NCBI GenBank assembly: GCA_903822595.1
Contig: CAIJPS010000020.1
Span: 19,271-83,270, forward strand
Source of the DNA: an uncultured Chlorobiaceae bacterium
Lineage (GTDB): Bacteria; Bacteroidota; Chlorobiia; Chlorobiales; Chlorobiaceae
DNA: 64,000 bases
Reading direction: 5' to 3'
In this document: piece by piece, positions 29,201 through 39,840 of the stretch
Layout of the letters: each line of letters starts with the position of its first letter
How positions within the stretch are numbered: the stretch's first letter is position 1
Notes under the pieces: generated by a model
Told to the model about the DNA's origin: nothing
Databases searched by the model: none
Seen by the model: the letters and a program-made list of their open reading frames with translations, nothing else
Made by a program: the position numbers and the translations under genes

Positions 29201-29914
29201 CTAATGGTTTTGTTTATTTACATCCTGTCCGGTCAGGTTTTTTTTATTAAGGTAATACTCAATTAAATCTATTTCCTCAAGAGTATCAATCTCCCATGTT
29301 TGCCAAAACTCCATTTCGTAGGCAGAAAGCTTTTCACCGATTCTGTTGCCAAAAGCTGAAAGAATTTCCGGCTTGAAAATATAGATCGAGCCATTTTCAA
29401 TAAACTGCGCTGGACGATCCTGCCGCATGCCGCGATTGCGGTAATCGAAGTTGACGCTTTCCCATTTCCCTTCCCGTGATTCCCACAAGGTAAGGTCATC
29501 GGCCTTTGTAACGGAGATGAGCGAATCGGCCCCCTCCTGATAAAAAAGCTCAACAGCCCGATCGATGTCACCGGGTTTTCGCAAGGGCGAGGTTGCCTGC
29601 AGAAAAACAATAGTACTGAGAGGCATATTGAAGTCCCGTTCTATAACACTTGCTGCATGGAGAATGGCTGATTCAGAGCTTGCTTTATCGCCGGAAAGCT
29701 CTGAAGGACGAACAATCACCTCTGCCCCATATTTGGAAGCTACCTGGGCAATAGCGCAATCGTCAGTCGAAACAAAAATTTTCTCGATGGTTGTTGATGC
29801 CTGTGCCTGTAAAATAGTCCATGCAAGCAGGGGTTTGCCAGCTACAGGGTAAATATTTTTTTCTTTCAACCCTTTCGACCCGCCTCTTGCAGGGATGATT
29901 GCTACGGTATGCAT
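29201..29914 (-). CDS. CMP-sugar synthetase (acylneuraminate/Kdo cytidylyltransferase type)
   Basis: A 237-residue NeuA-like enzyme that activates an acidic keto-sugar with CTP. Signature motifs are [25 protein letters not shown] at the N-terminus, [24 protein letters not shown] and [17 protein letters not shown]. The sequence is of the neuraminate rather than the classic KdsB subgroup, yet its neighbours suggest an aminated octulosonate substrate. So the activated sugar may be Kdo8N or a related nonulosonate. Confidence 0.87.
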   Translation of the reverse strand: MHTVAIIPARGGSKGLKEKNIYPVAGKPLLAWTILQAQASTTIEKIFVSTDDCAIAQVASKYGAEVIVRPSELSGDKASSESAILHAASVIERDFNMPLSTIVFLQATSPLRKPGDIDRAVELFYQEGADSLISVTKADDLTLWESREGKWESVNFDYRNRGMRQDRPAQFIENGSIYIFKPEILSAFGNRIGEKLSAYEMEFWQTWEIDTLEEIDLIEYYLNKKNLTGQDVNKQNH

Positions 29915-29935
29915 AAAAAATAGTTGTGTTTGGAT

Positions 29936-30892
29936 TCAGCCATCGATCACCTGCCGACAGACATCAGCAATCTTTTTTGCTGCAGATTTATTCTGTAAGG
30001 GTGTCAGCGATTTTAACTCATCAGGATGCAGGCCACAATGCACAATCTTGTTCAGGGCGGAGCCTACAAAAATCGTGGATGAAAACTGGGCAATCAGTAT
30101 CCGGGAGTTGGCAATCATCTCCTCGGTTCTGCCTTCGCTAAAAACAAGGCTGTCTGGAGCGTAGCGTTCAATTTCCCTTGTCGCCCGTTCAATATTTTCG
30201 TTAGGATGCAGCTTGAAAAGAAGCTGACATCCATCGGCTATTTCAAGATATTTCCTGATATTTTTGGGACGATTTTCGTAAATAAAAGTCTCTCGGTTAT
30301 CCGATGTACAGACAAGTACATAGTCGCGATGGCTGAAATCATTCTGGAGGTACTGTTCGCAATTATCAAAGTTTGGAATGCTGGTCACCTCAATCTTGGC
30401 AGGACTCACCCCCTTGCGGATAAAGAGTTCGCGATACCCTTCACTGGCAACACAGAACTTCTCATAGGCATTGGACAATCCTGTTGTGGCCGTACCGGCA
30501 ATCCATCGAGGAATCCACTGAAAGTTTCGTGCAAGATGGTAAAGAATTGTCTCAGGTTCAGTCATTCCCTCCTGAACCAGCACAATTTTCTTCAGCCTGA
30601 TATGTTTCGGTACAATGAGATCAGTACAGGTTACCACAAGATCATAAGCATGCGCAAGACCACCGATATCAAGCTTCAGGTGGTTGGAACGGAGATACTC
30701 AAGCGTACGTTCCGACCGTTTGCGGCCCATAATGGTAAACTCAAGCAACCCTCTGTCACTGGCAGATCCGAGGAGACCATCACTGAAAAAAGGTGAAAAA
30801 TATTGGTCATAATCCGTAAGCCACCCGGCGATCTGATGCATCTGGGTAGTCTGGTTCATTGATCCGCAAATAAATAATACTTTTTTCTTCAT
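29936..30892 (-). CDS. putative glycosyltransferase
   Basis: A 318-residue protein without signal peptide. A Rossmann-like first half (KKVLFICGSMNQTTQMHQIAGWL) and a second half with a nucleotide-sugar-site pattern (LLFKLHPNENIERATREIE, SRILIAQFSSTIFVGSALN) resemble GT-B polysialyltransferase- or CDP-glycerol-transferase-like enzymes. Position between a flippase-like gene (4-base overlap) and a CMP-sugar synthetase gene makes it the likely transferase for the CMP-activated sugar. Family assignment is by pattern only. Confidence 0.6.
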   Translation of the reverse strand: MKKKVLFICGSMNQTTQMHQIAGWLTDYDQYFSPFFSDGLLGSASDRGLLEFTIMGRKRSERTLEYLRSNHLKLDIGGLAHAYDLVVTCTDLIVPKHIRLKKIVLVQEGMTEPETILYHLARNFQWIPRWIAGTATTGLSNAYEKFCVASEGYRELFIRKGVSPAKIEVTSIPNFDNCEQYLQNDFSHRDYVLVCTSDNRETFIYENRPKNIRKYLEIADGCQLLFKLHPNENIERATREIERYAPDSLVFSEGRTEEMIANSRILIAQFSSTIFVGSALNKIVHCGLHPDELKSLTPLQNKSAAKKIADVCRQVIDG

Positions 30893-31950
30893 GAATCTCC
30901 CTGACTGACTCCTTCTGCATCGTGCAGATGAACTCCTGAAAAAAACATGATTCCATAACCGACACTGTACCAGATAAGCTCTTTAAAACGCCTCAAAAGT
31001 ACAAATGCTCCATAATCCTCGAAATTATGTATGCCGAGAGCTTGAAAAAACAGACGATACCCCAACTCCTGCACACCAAGTCCAGAGGGAATGAAAAAAA
31101 ACAGGGCTCTGAGTATGGTGACGGCCGTATCCATGGAAAGCACCTGCAAAAAAGAGATCTCGACACCAAGCAACCGCAGTATAATATAACTCTCAATTGC
31201 AAGCATAAACCAGGCAAGGAGATAGATGAGCAACACAAGGATCAGTCTGCTGGCAAAAGGTGTATCAAAACTCTTCAACTCCTCATCGGTATCAAGAAAT
31301 CCCGCTTCCTTTGCAAGCAACCATTTTTTTACCTTCTCGAATGGGACAAACATCAGGAGTTTGTGCACATTTTGCGCGGCATTGCCGTTGAGCAGAAGAA
31401 GAAGAAAAAAGAGAAAAAGGAGAAACACCACCATACCGGTTCCCACCATAAGATAGCCGAGCACACCAACGGGAAACATTGGAACGGAAACTCTCTGCAG
31501 GAGTGAAAAGCCGGCTAATGCACCGATAATGGTATAAATCCCCTGGGCAGCACCAAGCATCAGCTTGCGTACAGCAACGCTTGCAACACCTGCAGGAAGA
31601 GGAATTCCAATAAAGCGATTACAGAGAAAAGGGCGAAGAGGTTCTCCGACAGCTACGCCAGCAGGAAGCGTCATGGATATCGTTTCAGTTATAAACTGTA
31701 TTTTTAAAAGCTTGAAAAACGGTATTACCCTTATGCTCGGAGGAAAAACCCTGATCCACGCAAAAGTTTCCAGAAGATGGAGCAAAAAAAAGGGCAAAAG
31801 AATAAATGCTGAGGAAAAGCCGATTGACGATATCCGGGCAATCACACCAACAAAATCAATTTGGCGGAACTGAAACACAATCAGGATAAAGCCGAGACCA
31901 AGACCGATATAACCTGCCAGTGTACCACCGGATTTTTTCGTCATTTGCAT
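30889..31950 (-). CDS. flippase-like integral membrane protein (lysylphosphatidylglycerol synthase TM family)
   Basis: A 353-residue polytopic protein with about eight hydrophobic segments, for example YIGLGLGFILIVFQF, AFILLPFFLLHLLETFAWI and ILVLLIYLLAWFMLAI. The central TLPAGVAVGEPLRPFLCNRF motif is typical of the UPF0104/AglD-like family, which includes suspected lipid flippases. First gene of the five-gene minus-strand operon; its stop overlaps the next start by 4 bases. A role in moving a lipid-linked saccharide is inference. Confidence 0.75.
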   Translation of the reverse strand: MQMTKKSGGTLAGYIGLGLGFILIVFQFRQIDFVGVIARISSIGFSSAFILLPFFLLHLLETFAWIRVFPPSIRVIPFFKLLKIQFITETISMTLPAGVAVGEPLRPFLCNRFIGIPLPAGVASVAVRKLMLGAAQGIYTIIGALAGFSLLQRVSVPMFPVGVLGYLMVGTGMVVFLLFLFFLLLLLNGNAAQNVHKLLMFVPFEKVKKWLLAKEAGFLDTDEELKSFDTPFASRLILVLLIYLLAWFMLAIESYIILRLLGVEISFLQVLSMDTAVTILRALFFFIPSGLGVQELGYRLFFQALGIHNFEDYGAFVLLRRFKELIWYSVGYGIMFFSGVHLHDAEGVSQGDS

Positions 31951-32175
31951 AAAAAATCAGAAAACAAAGCTAAAAAAACACTCAAAACTCATTTTCACAA
32001 TTTGCAAAGATAAGAATGTATGGTTAAATATTTGTTAATGATTCGTTATGCCGTGAATCAGCTTTTTTCGGATCGGGTTATCTTAAACAAAATTTATCTT
32101 TTATGACGCTCAGGAGGGATCCCGGGCATTTCTCCCTTTAAGGGATTTCTACCACAAGAATAAACTTTCTCGCTG

Positions 32176-34008
32176 ATGGGACTTATCAATCCTGACTTTC
32201 AGACATTACCCGAACTCTTCTCTTCTGTCTTCCACCATTTCAAAGGGCAGGATGCGAAATTTCCAATTGCAAGGAAGATCAATGGGGTCTATGAACCTAT
32301 CTCGTATGGTGCATTTGAAAAAGATGTCGACACGCTCTCTGTATTTCTGAAAAATAGCGGCATTGTGGCAAAAGATCGTGTTGCTATTCTTTCGGAAAAC
32401 AGGCCGGGATGGTATCTGTCCGATATGGCTATCCTGAATATCGGGGCGATCAATGTACCACTCTACCCCTCCTTGCCAGCCAACCAGATTGAATACATTC
32501 TTGGCAACTGTAGCGCGAAGGCTATCATAGTCTCAAACATGCTGCAACTTGGCAAAATCCTTTCGATCTGGCAAAACCTGCCGGAGTTGACCCTTGTGGT
32601 GGTTATGAACCGTCTTGAGGAGGTCGTGGAGGATGTTCTTGACTTGAACCAGGTCAAGGCAAAGGGGGAAAAAATTCTTGAAGAAAAACCGTGGATTCTT
32701 GCCGGAACAATTGTTGAGCCCGACGATGTTGCCACCATCATTTACACATCCGGTACAACGGGACTTCCGAAAGGGGTGATGCTTACGCACCGCAATATTT
32801 GTGAAAATGTCAAATCCTGCTCCTCAATCATCCGTCTTGATGAATCTGACTGCAGTCTCTCTTTCCTGCCTCTTTCCCATGCCTATGAACGGACCGGCGG
32901 TTATTACCTGCTCTTTTCCTGTGGAGCCGCCATTTATCTGGCCGAAAGTATAGAAACTATTTCGCTGAACATGACTGAGGCCCGACCGACCATTATCTTT
33001 ACCGTTCCAAGGCTGTTCGACCGCATCAAACTGAGCATACTCAAACAAATTTCAACCCAAAGCGCCATAAAGCAGAAGATATTCTACTGGGCGGTGAAGA
33101 CGGGAGAAAAGTATCACAAGGAAATCAATGAAAAAGGCGCTGCAGGAAAAATTCTTTCCGTGCAGCATGCTTTGGCCGAAAAGCTGGTCTATCAAAAAAT
33201 CAAGAACAAATTCGGCGGAAGGTTGCGCTATTTTGTTTCTGGTGGGGCCGCATTGCCGCAAAAGATCGGTGAATTTTTTCAGGCGCTTGACATCAGTATT
33301 CTTGAAGGATTTGGCTTGACTGAGACGGCACCGGTAACCCATGTGAATCGCCCGGAAAAAATCAAGTATGGCACTGTAGGGCCCGCAGTAGACAAGGTCC
33401 ATGTCAAGATTGCTGAGGATGGCGAAATTCTGCTCAAAGGCCCTAACATCATGAAAGGTTACTGGAATGATGAGGATGCAACGCGGGAAGTTATCAAAGA
33501 CGGATGGTTTTATACCGGCGATATTGGCGTAATCGATCGGGACGGCTATCTAAAAATAACTGACCGTAAAAAACATATTATTGTCACCTCTGGTGGAAAA
33601 AATATTGCACCCATTCCCATTGAGAACCTGATATCCGAAAGTCCTTATGTCGACCAGGTCATTGTGATTGGCGAAAAACGGCCATTTCTTATCGCTCTTA
33701 TTGTCCCTGATTTTAACAAACTCAAGGATTTTGCTGCCAAGGAAGGAATTCTTGCCGCTACAAGCAAAGAGCTGATTAACAACAAAAGCGTTCAGCAGAT
33801 TTTTGAAAAACTCATCCATACCGTTTCACGACAGCTTGCCACTCATGAAAAAGTGCGCAAATTTTTGCTGGTCGACACGGCATTTACCATTGAAAATGAT
33901 CACATGACTCCAACCATGAAGCTTAAACGCAAGGCGATTACTACGCGGTATGCCTCCGAGATCGACAAGGTGTACAACACTCTCAACATGGTCTATAATA
34001 CGGAATAA
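32176..34008 (+). CDS. long-chain acyl-CoA synthetase (AMP-forming)
   Basis: A 610-residue adenylate-forming enzyme that activates fatty acids with ATP and CoA. The AMP-binding signature is [20 protein letters not shown] near residue 195, followed by [29 protein letters not shown] and the A8/A10 regions [19 protein letters not shown] and [14 protein letters not shown] [12 protein letters not shown]. It belongs to the FAA1-type family. Monocistronic with a 225-base upstream gap. Confidence 0.93.
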   Translation: MGLINPDFQTLPELFSSVFHHFKGQDAKFPIARKINGVYEPISYGAFEKDVDTLSVFLKNSGIVAKDRVAILSENRPGWYLSDMAILNIGAINVPLYPSLPANQIEYILGNCSAKAIIVSNMLQLGKILSIWQNLPELTLVVVMNRLEEVVEDVLDLNQVKAKGEKILEEKPWILAGTIVEPDDVATIIYTSGTTGLPKGVMLTHRNICENVKSCSSIIRLDESDCSLSFLPLSHAYERTGGYYLLFSCGAAIYLAESIETISLNMTEARPTIIFTVPRLFDRIKLSILKQISTQSAIKQKIFYWAVKTGEKYHKEINEKGAAGKILSVQHALAEKLVYQKIKNKFGGRLRYFVSGGAALPQKIGEFFQALDISILEGFGLTETAPVTHVNRPEKIKYGTVGPAVDKVHVKIAEDGEILLKGPNIMKGYWNDEDATREVIKDGWFYTGDIGVIDRDGYLKITDRKKHIIVTSGGKNIAPIPIENLISESPYVDQVIVIGEKRPFLIALIVPDFNKLKDFAAKEGILAATSKELINNKSVQQIFEKLIHTVSRQLATHEKVRKFLLVDTAFTIENDHMTPTMKLKRKAITTRYASEIDKVYNTLNMVYNTE

Positions 34009-34148
34009 ACACGAAGATGCGCTCCGACGAAAAAATTTCCGGATCAGATGTTACGTTCTTTTGCTGCTAAAATCAAACATGATACACGATTTTGACGAAA
34101 AAAAATACGATATCGCTTCTTTGCATCAAAAGCAATGGGGTCTGAAAC

Positions 34149-34988
34149 TCATTGCTCTTTGATTCTCAGCACTTTTCCACCCAGCCCATTTGAACTCTTG
34201 CCCTCATCAACAAGGCCTTCACGAATGAGGTCATTAATGATCTCCTGCAGACCCCATGGGCACGAACCGTACTTTTCTTCAAGCTCTTCGAGATAAATAT
34301 GTTGCGAAGCCACCAGTTCTTTCAGCAGCCTCCCGCGGTACCAGCGTTTTGAGCCCTGGAATTTCGACTGCTTTGTCAGTGAGCGAATTCCTGTTCTGCG
34401 GCTGGTAAGATGGAGCGATCCATAGTCCATGAGGGCGTTATGCCACTCTCGGCTTTTACCTTTTGGCAAAAGCTGCTCTGCTGCGTATTGGATCTGTTGT
34501 TTAGATGTATTTTCAGGAAGGGCGAATTCATGAATGATGATCCGGCGAATGTTGGTATCAACAGCAGCGGTGTCGGCATTATCAGCAAAGATCGGAATGG
34601 AGCGGCAGGTGTACTCCCCGATTCCCGGCAGGGTTTTCAGCTTGTCCGGACTTGATGGCACCACCCCACCGAAACCATCCATGATCACCTTTGCACAGTT
34701 CTGAAGCCGCTGACCGCGCGAATTGTAGCCGAGACCACTCCAGAGCAGAAGCACCTCTCTGAGAGTGGCCGAAGCAAGAGCCCCTGTATCCGGTAACCGC
34801 TCCATCCAGGCTGTGAATTTTTCAACAACTCGTTCAGCCTGTGTCTGCTGAAGCATGATCTCACTGACCATGACAGCATACCGGTCAGTGGTATCCCTCC
34901 ATGGAAAGCTTCTTTTGTTCAGTCGGTAAAAGTCAAAAATCTTTTCACGAAAAATTTCGATATTCTGACTCTTAAAGTCTGGTGTCAT
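34149..34988 (-). CDS. MutY-like adenine glycosylase lacking the iron-sulfur cluster cysteines
   Basis: A 279-residue HhH-GPD protein. N-terminal FPWRDTTDRYAVMVSEIMLQQTQ contains the catalytic glutamate and Q-rich loop, LKTLPGIGEYTCRSI is the helix-hairpin-helix, and AAVDTNIRRI contains the catalytic aspartate. After MDYGSLHL, where MutY normally has a Cys-X6-Cys-X2-Cys-X5-Cys loop, the sequence reads TSRRTGIRSLTKQSKFQGS with no cysteine. The NUDIX-like C-terminal domain for 8-oxoG recognition is also absent; instead a short winged-helix-like end (LEEKYGSCPWGLQEIINDLI) follows. Confidence 0.85.
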   Translation of the reverse strand: MTPDFKSQNIEIFREKIFDFYRLNKRSFPWRDTTDRYAVMVSEIMLQQTQAERVVEKFTAWMERLPDTGALASATLREVLLLWSGLGYNSRGQRLQNCAKVIMDGFGGVVPSSPDKLKTLPGIGEYTCRSIPIFADNADTAAVDTNIRRIIIHEFALPENTSKQQIQYAAEQLLPKGKSREWHNALMDYGSLHLTSRRTGIRSLTKQSKFQGSKRWYRGRLLKELVASQHIYLEELEEKYGSCPWGLQEIINDLIREGLVDEGKSSNGLGGKVLRIKEQ

Positions 34989-35192
34989 TCGGTGAAATAA
35001 TATGGGTATGGGTAGGCAAGGAGCTGATTATTGGCAGCGCACATTTGCAGGACAATATTTGCAGTAATGGAAAACCTTGTTGATACTTGCAGATATCAGG
35101 CCAGAAAAAGCGTACTACCCTTATGGCTGTTTGCACAGGGAGAATAAAATTCCAGTTCAAGGAGAAGTCACAGGAAAAAGCCTGAAAAGAAA

Positions 35193-35221
35193 AATCCGGC
35201 AGCGCCGAAACGTGCCGGATT
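35193..35221 (-). terminator. terminator of the rpsP-rimM-trmD-rplS operon
   Basis: On the minus strand AATCCGGCA and TGCCGGATT pair perfectly around an 11-base loop, followed by TTTTCTTTT. It lies about 10 bases after the rplS stop codon. Confidence 0.88.
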
Positions 35222-35231
35222 GCAAAAAAAA

Positions 35232-35594
35232 TCAGACCTTTTCTACTATCTTGCGCTCCTTGACTTTCAATGCAGCCTTGCCTGTACGTTTGCGCAGGTA
35301 GAACAGTTTTGCTCTTCTTGCCTTGCCGTGCTTGACCACTGTAACACTCTCAATGTTGGGAGAGTTGACCGGGATAATCCTTTCAACACCGACACCATGA
35401 GAAATTTTACGAACGGTTATGGTTTTGTTCCCACCAGCACCCCTGTCGCTGATAACAACACCCTCGAAAGCCTGAAGCCTTTCTTTTTCGCCCTCAATAA
35501 CCTTCAACTGTATCTTGACGGTATCACCCGGATTGATTTCCGGAAAATCTGTAACGGCCTGAGTAGCTTCAACCAACTTGATTAACTGATCCAT
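35232..35594 (-). CDS. rplS: 50S ribosomal protein L19
   Basis: A 120-residue L19 located at the 30S-50S interface. The family core is visible: [54 protein letters not shown] and the basic end [19 protein letters not shown]. Last gene of the conserved rpsP-rimM-trmD-rplS order. Confidence 0.97.
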   Translation of the reverse strand: MDQLIKLVEATQAVTDFPEINPGDTVKIQLKVIEGEKERLQAFEGVVISDRGAGGNKTITVRKISHGVGVERIIPVNSPNIESVTVVKHGKARRAKLFYLRKRTGKAALKVKERKIVEKV

Positions 35595-35606
35595 GACAAC
35601 TTCTAT

Positions 35607-36353
35607 TTACGTTATTTTTTTCTTCAATTCTAAAAAACCCTGATCCAGAAGATCCGGCCGCCGTTCAATTGTCCGCTTAAGGGCATTTTCGCTGCGCCAT
35701 TGCTCTATCCTGCAGTGATGACCCGTCAACAGCACGTCAGGTACCGTCAACCCCCTGAATTTTGCTGGACGCGTGTAATAGGCGCAATCAAGGATTCCTG
35801 TCTGAAAAGAGTCAGTCAGAGCCGACTCGCTGTCACCAAGAACACCAGGTATCACCCTCACGAGTGCATCCATAAAAAACAGTGCAGGTATCTCCCCACC
35901 TGAAACCACAACATCACCCATGGAGATCTCCATGGTAATCAAATTTTGGCGAATTCTTTCATCAACCGCCTTATAATGACCACAGAGAATAATCAGGTTG
36001 TGCATCCTTGAAAACCTGTTTGCCATTTGTTGATCAAACAAAGTTCCATCGGGTGAAAGAAAAATCACTTCATCATACTCCCTTTCGGTCTGAAGCGCTT
36101 CAACACAAGCAAAAACCGGCTCGGGACGAAGCACCATCCCGGCACCACCGCCAAAAGGTGAATCATCAACCTGTCTATACTTGCCCAGTCCAAAGTCATG
36201 CAAGTTATGAACATGAATTTCCGCATGATTTTTCTTGCGTGCAATGCTGAGCAAGCCATTATCAAGCGGTGAATCAAAAAACCTTGGGATGACGGAAATT
36301 ACATCAATCCTTATGGCATTCATGAGCTGAGAAGGGTTTTCAGGCACAACCAT
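35607..36353 (-). CDS. trmD: tRNA (guanine-37-N1)-methyltransferase
   Basis: SPOUT-class enzyme that methylates G37 next to the anticodon, preventing frameshifting. The 248-residue product shows [21 protein letters not shown] at the start, [21 protein letters not shown], the trefoil-knot SAM site [12 protein letters not shown] and [17 protein letters not shown] kept the ATG at 36353, directly after the rimM stop, because GAGGA lies 10 bases before it; an in-frame ATG 10 codons in (MNAIRID) is also possible. Confidence 0.95.
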   Translation of the reverse strand: MVVPENPSQLMNAIRIDVISVIPRFFDSPLDNGLLSIARKKNHAEIHVHNLHDFGLGKYRQVDDSPFGGGAGMVLRPEPVFACVEALQTEREYDEVIFLSPDGTLFDQQMANRFSRMHNLIILCGHYKAVDERIRQNLITMEISMGDVVVSGGEIPALFFMDALVRVIPGVLGDSESALTDSFQTGILDCAYYTRPAKFRGLTVPDVLLTGHHCRIEQWRSENALKRTIERRPDLLDQGFLELKKKIT

Positions 36354-36857
36354 TTACAGAAATTCCTCAAATCTTGGTATAACCATGTACCGTTCACGAA
36401 GATTAAACTCTTCAACAAACTCTTCTATAGCCGGCAGCAGAATTTTTCTATCACCTGCCTGAACCTCGTAGACATCATGTGCAGGCATAGCAATAACATT
36501 GGTAACAAGAGCGACATCAATGCGATTGCAGTCAAGAACCCTCATCCCGATAATCTCATGAAGATAGGCGCGGTCAGGCGGCTGTGGCAAGAGCTGATCT
36601 TCTTCAATAAACAATTTCCAGCCCACAAGAGCATCAGCTTCTTTCATGTTGTCAATTCCTTCAAAGAACAACCATGCAAATCCACCAGCAAGAGCGGCTT
36701 TTTTTACCGTTAACCGCTCAACCGAATCGACGGATTTTCCAGCGTAATACGTTTTGCGAGAAAGAAAACTTTCCGGGAAGTCCGTAACCGGCTCCACCTT
36801 TACCTCACCCTTCAACCCTTTCGGCTTGAGAATGATACCTGTCAGAAAGAGTTCCAC
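36354..36857 (-). CDS. rimM: 16S rRNA processing protein RimM
   Basis: A 167-residue RimM that helps mature the 30S head together with ribosomal proteins. N-terminal barrel with GIILKPKGLKGEVKVEPVTDFPE and C-terminal PRC-barrel with LHEIIGMRVLDCNRIDVALVTNVIAMPAHDVYEV and ILLPAIEEFVEEFNLRE. Immediately followed by trmD, 24 bases after rpsP. Confidence 0.95.
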   Translation of the reverse strand: MELFLTGIILKPKGLKGEVKVEPVTDFPESFLSRKTYYAGKSVDSVERLTVKKAALAGGFAWLFFEGIDNMKEADALVGWKLFIEEDQLLPQPPDRAYLHEIIGMRVLDCNRIDVALVTNVIAMPAHDVYEVQAGDRKILLPAIEEFVEEFNLRERYMVIPRFEEFL

Positions 36858-36881
36858 CCTGACCTCACTTGCAAAAAGAGA

Positions 36882-37292
36882 TTACGCCTCTCCACCGGTT
36901 GCAGCTTTGGCTTCTGCCTCTTTTTTGGCACTACGGCGATGGGACTTCAGTGCGAGCCTCTTCTGACGTCTTACGTTCTGGTGCTCCTGCCACTTTTCCA
37001 TCTCTGCTGAAATTTCAGCCTCACTGCGGCCCATGCTTTTGAGGCGGAGTTCATACAACAATCCGGTCGTGCGGATAAGGCTGTTCACAGTTGCTGTTGG
37101 CTGTGCGCCAGTCTGCATCCAGTAAACGATACGATCTTTTTTAATAGTGACAGCGTGTGGCTTCGCTGTTGGCTGATAAGTGCCAACAACTTCAAGAAAT
37201 TTGCCGTCCCTTGGTGAGCGCGCATCGGCCACGACAATCTGGTATACCGGCAATTTTTTTCTTCCTGCTCTTTTCAGTCTGATCTTTACCAA
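36882..37292 (-). CDS. rpsP: 30S ribosomal protein S16
   Basis: An S16 of 136 residues, about 50 longer than the E. coli protein. The conserved core is [39 protein letters not shown] and [16 protein letters not shown]. The extension ([21 protein letters not shown] onward) is charged, Ala/Lys-rich and probably helical. Heads the rpsP-rimM-trmD-rplS operon, directly behind ffh. Confidence 0.96.
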   Translation of the reverse strand: MVKIRLKRAGRKKLPVYQIVVADARSPRDGKFLEVVGTYQPTAKPHAVTIKKDRIVYWMQTGAQPTATVNSLIRTTGLLYELRLKSMGRSEAEISAEMEKWQEHQNVRRQKRLALKSHRRSAKKEAEAKAATGGEA

Positions 37293-37340
37293 GGCTAAAG
37301 TATTTTAGTTAATGTTTACTGTTAACAGTGAATGTGCAAT

Positions 37341-38690
37341 CTATCGTTTTAAAAACTTGTCAAGTGCAAGATTTTGCGAAGTAATCTTTCTGCCGGACTG
37401 CGACAGTTTTGATACCGAACGCATCATCTTCTTCATTTCTCCGAATTGTTTCAGCAAAAGGTTGACCTCCTGGACTTTCGTCCCACTCCCCTTTGCAATA
37501 CGCTGTCGACGGCTGCCGTTAATAATATCGGGTGTCATTTTTTCCTGCTTTGTCATAGAATTGATCATGGCTTCGATCGGCTTGAAGTCAAGATTTTCAA
37601 GATCCTGTTTCGGCACCATCTTGTTCAGTCCCGGTACCATTTCAATCAATCCCTGAATAGAACCCATTTTCTTGAGCTGCTGCAACTGGTCGAAGAAGTC
37701 ATTGAGATCAAACTCATTCTTCATCAACTTTTTCTGCATCTCAAGACTCTTCTCAAGATCAAGATTTTCCTGGGCTTTTTCAACAAAACTGACGATATCG
37801 CCCATTCCCAGAATTCTCTGGGCCATACGATCGGGGTAGAAAAGATCAAGATCATCAACCTTTTCTCCGATGCTGATAAATTTAATCGGCTTTTCGACAA
37901 CCTGGCGAATAGAAAGCGCTGCTCCACCTCTTGAATCACCATCAAGCTTGGTAAGCACAACACCGTCAAAATCAAGGCGATCATTGAAAGCCTTGGCGGT
38001 ATTGACCGCTTCCTGTCCCATCATGGAGTCAACAACAAAAAGAAGCTCATCAGGCTTGAGGGCATGCTTCAACGCTTCTGCCTCAGCCATCATGAGATGA
38101 TCAATCTGCAAACGTCCGGCAGTATCAATAATGACAACATCTTTCGCGGCAGATCGCGCAGCTTCCAGTCCCTGAATGGCAGCTTTCATGGCATCCTGCT
38201 CCTCAATGGCAAAAACAGGGACATCAACCTGCTGGCCAAGCGCCTTGAGCTGATCAACCGCCGCCGGGCGATAGACATCAGCCGCAACAAGCATCGGCTG
38301 TTTTCCGCTTTTTTTCAAACGTAACGCCAGTTTGGCGCAGAAAGTCGTCTTTCCGGAACCCTGGAGTCCGGCAACCATGATAACCGCAGGAAGCTTCTTT
38401 GGTGAAAGGTTCAATGGCTTTTGCTCTCCTCCCATCAACTCCGTCAGCTCATCATAAACGATTTTCACAATCATCTGCGCAGGTGATACGCTTTTGATGA
38501 CCTGTTCGCCAAGAGATTTCTCTCTTATCTCTTCAATTAATTTCTTTGCTACCTTGTAATTGACGTCAGCACCAAGAAGGGCTCTCTTGATATCGCGCAT
38601 GGCGAGACCAATATTAACCTCATTAATGGTGGCTTGCCCAGCAAGCTTTTTAAAGGTGGCCTCTAATTTATCACTTAAACTATCAAACAT
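37341..38690 (-). CDS. ffh: signal recognition particle GTPase Ffh (SRP54)
   Basis: A 449-residue Ffh that binds signal sequences with 4.5S RNA and docks with FtsY. The N-domain ([19 protein letters not shown]) is followed by the GTPase with [39 protein letters not shown] and [13 protein letters not shown]. The M-domain carries the methionine-rich groove and the RNA-binding [12 protein letters not shown]. No 4.5S RNA gene was recognised nearby. It precedes rpsP with a 48-base gap. Confidence 0.97.
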   Translation of the reverse strand: MFDSLSDKLEATFKKLAGQATINEVNIGLAMRDIKRALLGADVNYKVAKKLIEEIREKSLGEQVIKSVSPAQMIVKIVYDELTELMGGEQKPLNLSPKKLPAVIMVAGLQGSGKTTFCAKLALRLKKSGKQPMLVAADVYRPAAVDQLKALGQQVDVPVFAIEEQDAMKAAIQGLEAARSAAKDVVIIDTAGRLQIDHLMMAEAEALKHALKPDELLFVVDSMMGQEAVNTAKAFNDRLDFDGVVLTKLDGDSRGGAALSIRQVVEKPIKFISIGEKVDDLDLFYPDRMAQRILGMGDIVSFVEKAQENLDLEKSLEMQKKLMKNEFDLNDFFDQLQQLKKMGSIQGLIEMVPGLNKMVPKQDLENLDFKPIEAMINSMTKQEKMTPDIINGSRRQRIAKGSGTKVQEVNLLLKQFGEMKKMMRSVSKLSQSGRKITSQNLALDKFLKR

Positions 38691-38853
38691 TGGTTCCCGC
38701 TTTTTTCATATAAAGCTTAAAAATGCTTAGCTTTAATTATAACAAAAAATACGAAGAAATAAAATGATACAATAACATCTTCACCACATACCTGTTTTTT
38801 TGTTTCAATTTTGTTATTTAACAAATACAGAACATATCACGAAACAAGAGGTT

Positions 38854-39840
38854 ATGACACACTGCCCTATAAAAGACATCTTGCACTCTTTTCGCAGCAA
38901 GCGAATTGCCGTTATCGGTGACATTATGCTTGACAAGTATATTTTTGGCCATGTCTCCCGCATTTCACCGGAGTATCCGGTACCTGTTGTCGATGTCACC
39001 CACGAAGATCACCGTCTGGGAGGAGCCGCAAATGTGGCGCTCAACACACTCTCACTTGGAGCGGAAACCATGTTGATCGGTATTACCGGGATCGATGGCA
39101 ACCGGGAGATACTCCTGGATCTCTTCCGCAGTCATGGACTTGCAACAGAAGGACTTATAGGCGATCCCTCCAGGCCAACAACATGCAAAACAAGAATACT
39201 TTCGCAAAACCACCATATCACGAGGGTTGATTTCGAAAGCAGAAAGGAGATCAATGCGGAAATTGAGCGAGCGGTTCTTGGTTCTTTTGAAGCTGTAGTC
39301 GATTCGATTGGTGCAGTAGTGCTTGAAGACTATAACAAAGGGTTGCTTGGCGCGCGACTCATTCAAGACATTATTACATCGGCAAGGATGCATTATGTCC
39401 CGGTACTTGTTGACCCAAAACTCCAGAATTTCTTTGCCTACAAAGGGTGTACGGTTTTTAAGCCAAATCTTTCGGAAATGGCTGCATCGCTGGGCATAGT
39501 ACTTCACAATAACGACGATGAGATTGAAGCTGCCTGTCGCCTGCTTCAGGAAAAACTTGAGGCAGAAACCATTATTGTGACAAGAAGCGATAAAGGGATG
39601 ACCATCTATAACGGTTCGTTTACCCATATTGAAGCAACATCGCTGGAGGTTGCCGATGTTTCAGGGGCTGGAGATACTGTCATCGGTATGCTGGCACTCG
39701 GCGCTGCCACAGGTATCGATATTGTAACCAATGCAACAATAGCTAACGTTGCCGCAGGAACGGTCTGCCAGGAGGTGGGTGCCGTTCCCGTCAAGTATGA
39801 GAAACTGCTTAAGGCGTATCAGGAGCATCTTCAACTATAG
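38854..39840 (+). CDS. PfkB-family heptose-7-phosphate kinase (HldA/RfaE1 type)
   Basis: A 328-residue ribokinase-fold sugar kinase. [30 protein letters not shown] is the hallmark of the RfaE kinase domain, [17 protein letters not shown] the substrate site and [18 protein letters not shown] the PfkB signature 2 with catalytic Asp. The nucleotidyltransferase domain of bifunctional HldE is absent, so a separate HldC would be needed. Likely role is D-glycero-D-manno-heptose-1,7-bisphosphate formation for lipopolysaccharide. Start at 38854 fits the family; upstream frame extension is unsupported. Its 3' end overlaps a convergent START-domain gene by 32 bases. Confidence 0.87.
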   Translation: MTHCPIKDILHSFRSKRIAVIGDIMLDKYIFGHVSRISPEYPVPVVDVTHEDHRLGGAANVALNTLSLGAETMLIGITGIDGNREILLDLFRSHGLATEGLIGDPSRPTTCKTRILSQNHHITRVDFESRKEINAEIERAVLGSFEAVVDSIGAVVLEDYNKGLLGARLIQDIITSARMHYVPVLVDPKLQNFFAYKGCTVFKPNLSEMAASLGIVLHNNDDEIEAACRLLQEKLEAETIIVTRSDKGMTIYNGSFTHIEATSLEVADVSGAGDTVIGMLALGAATGIDIVTNATIANVAAGTVCQEVGAVPVKYEKLLKAYQEHLQL

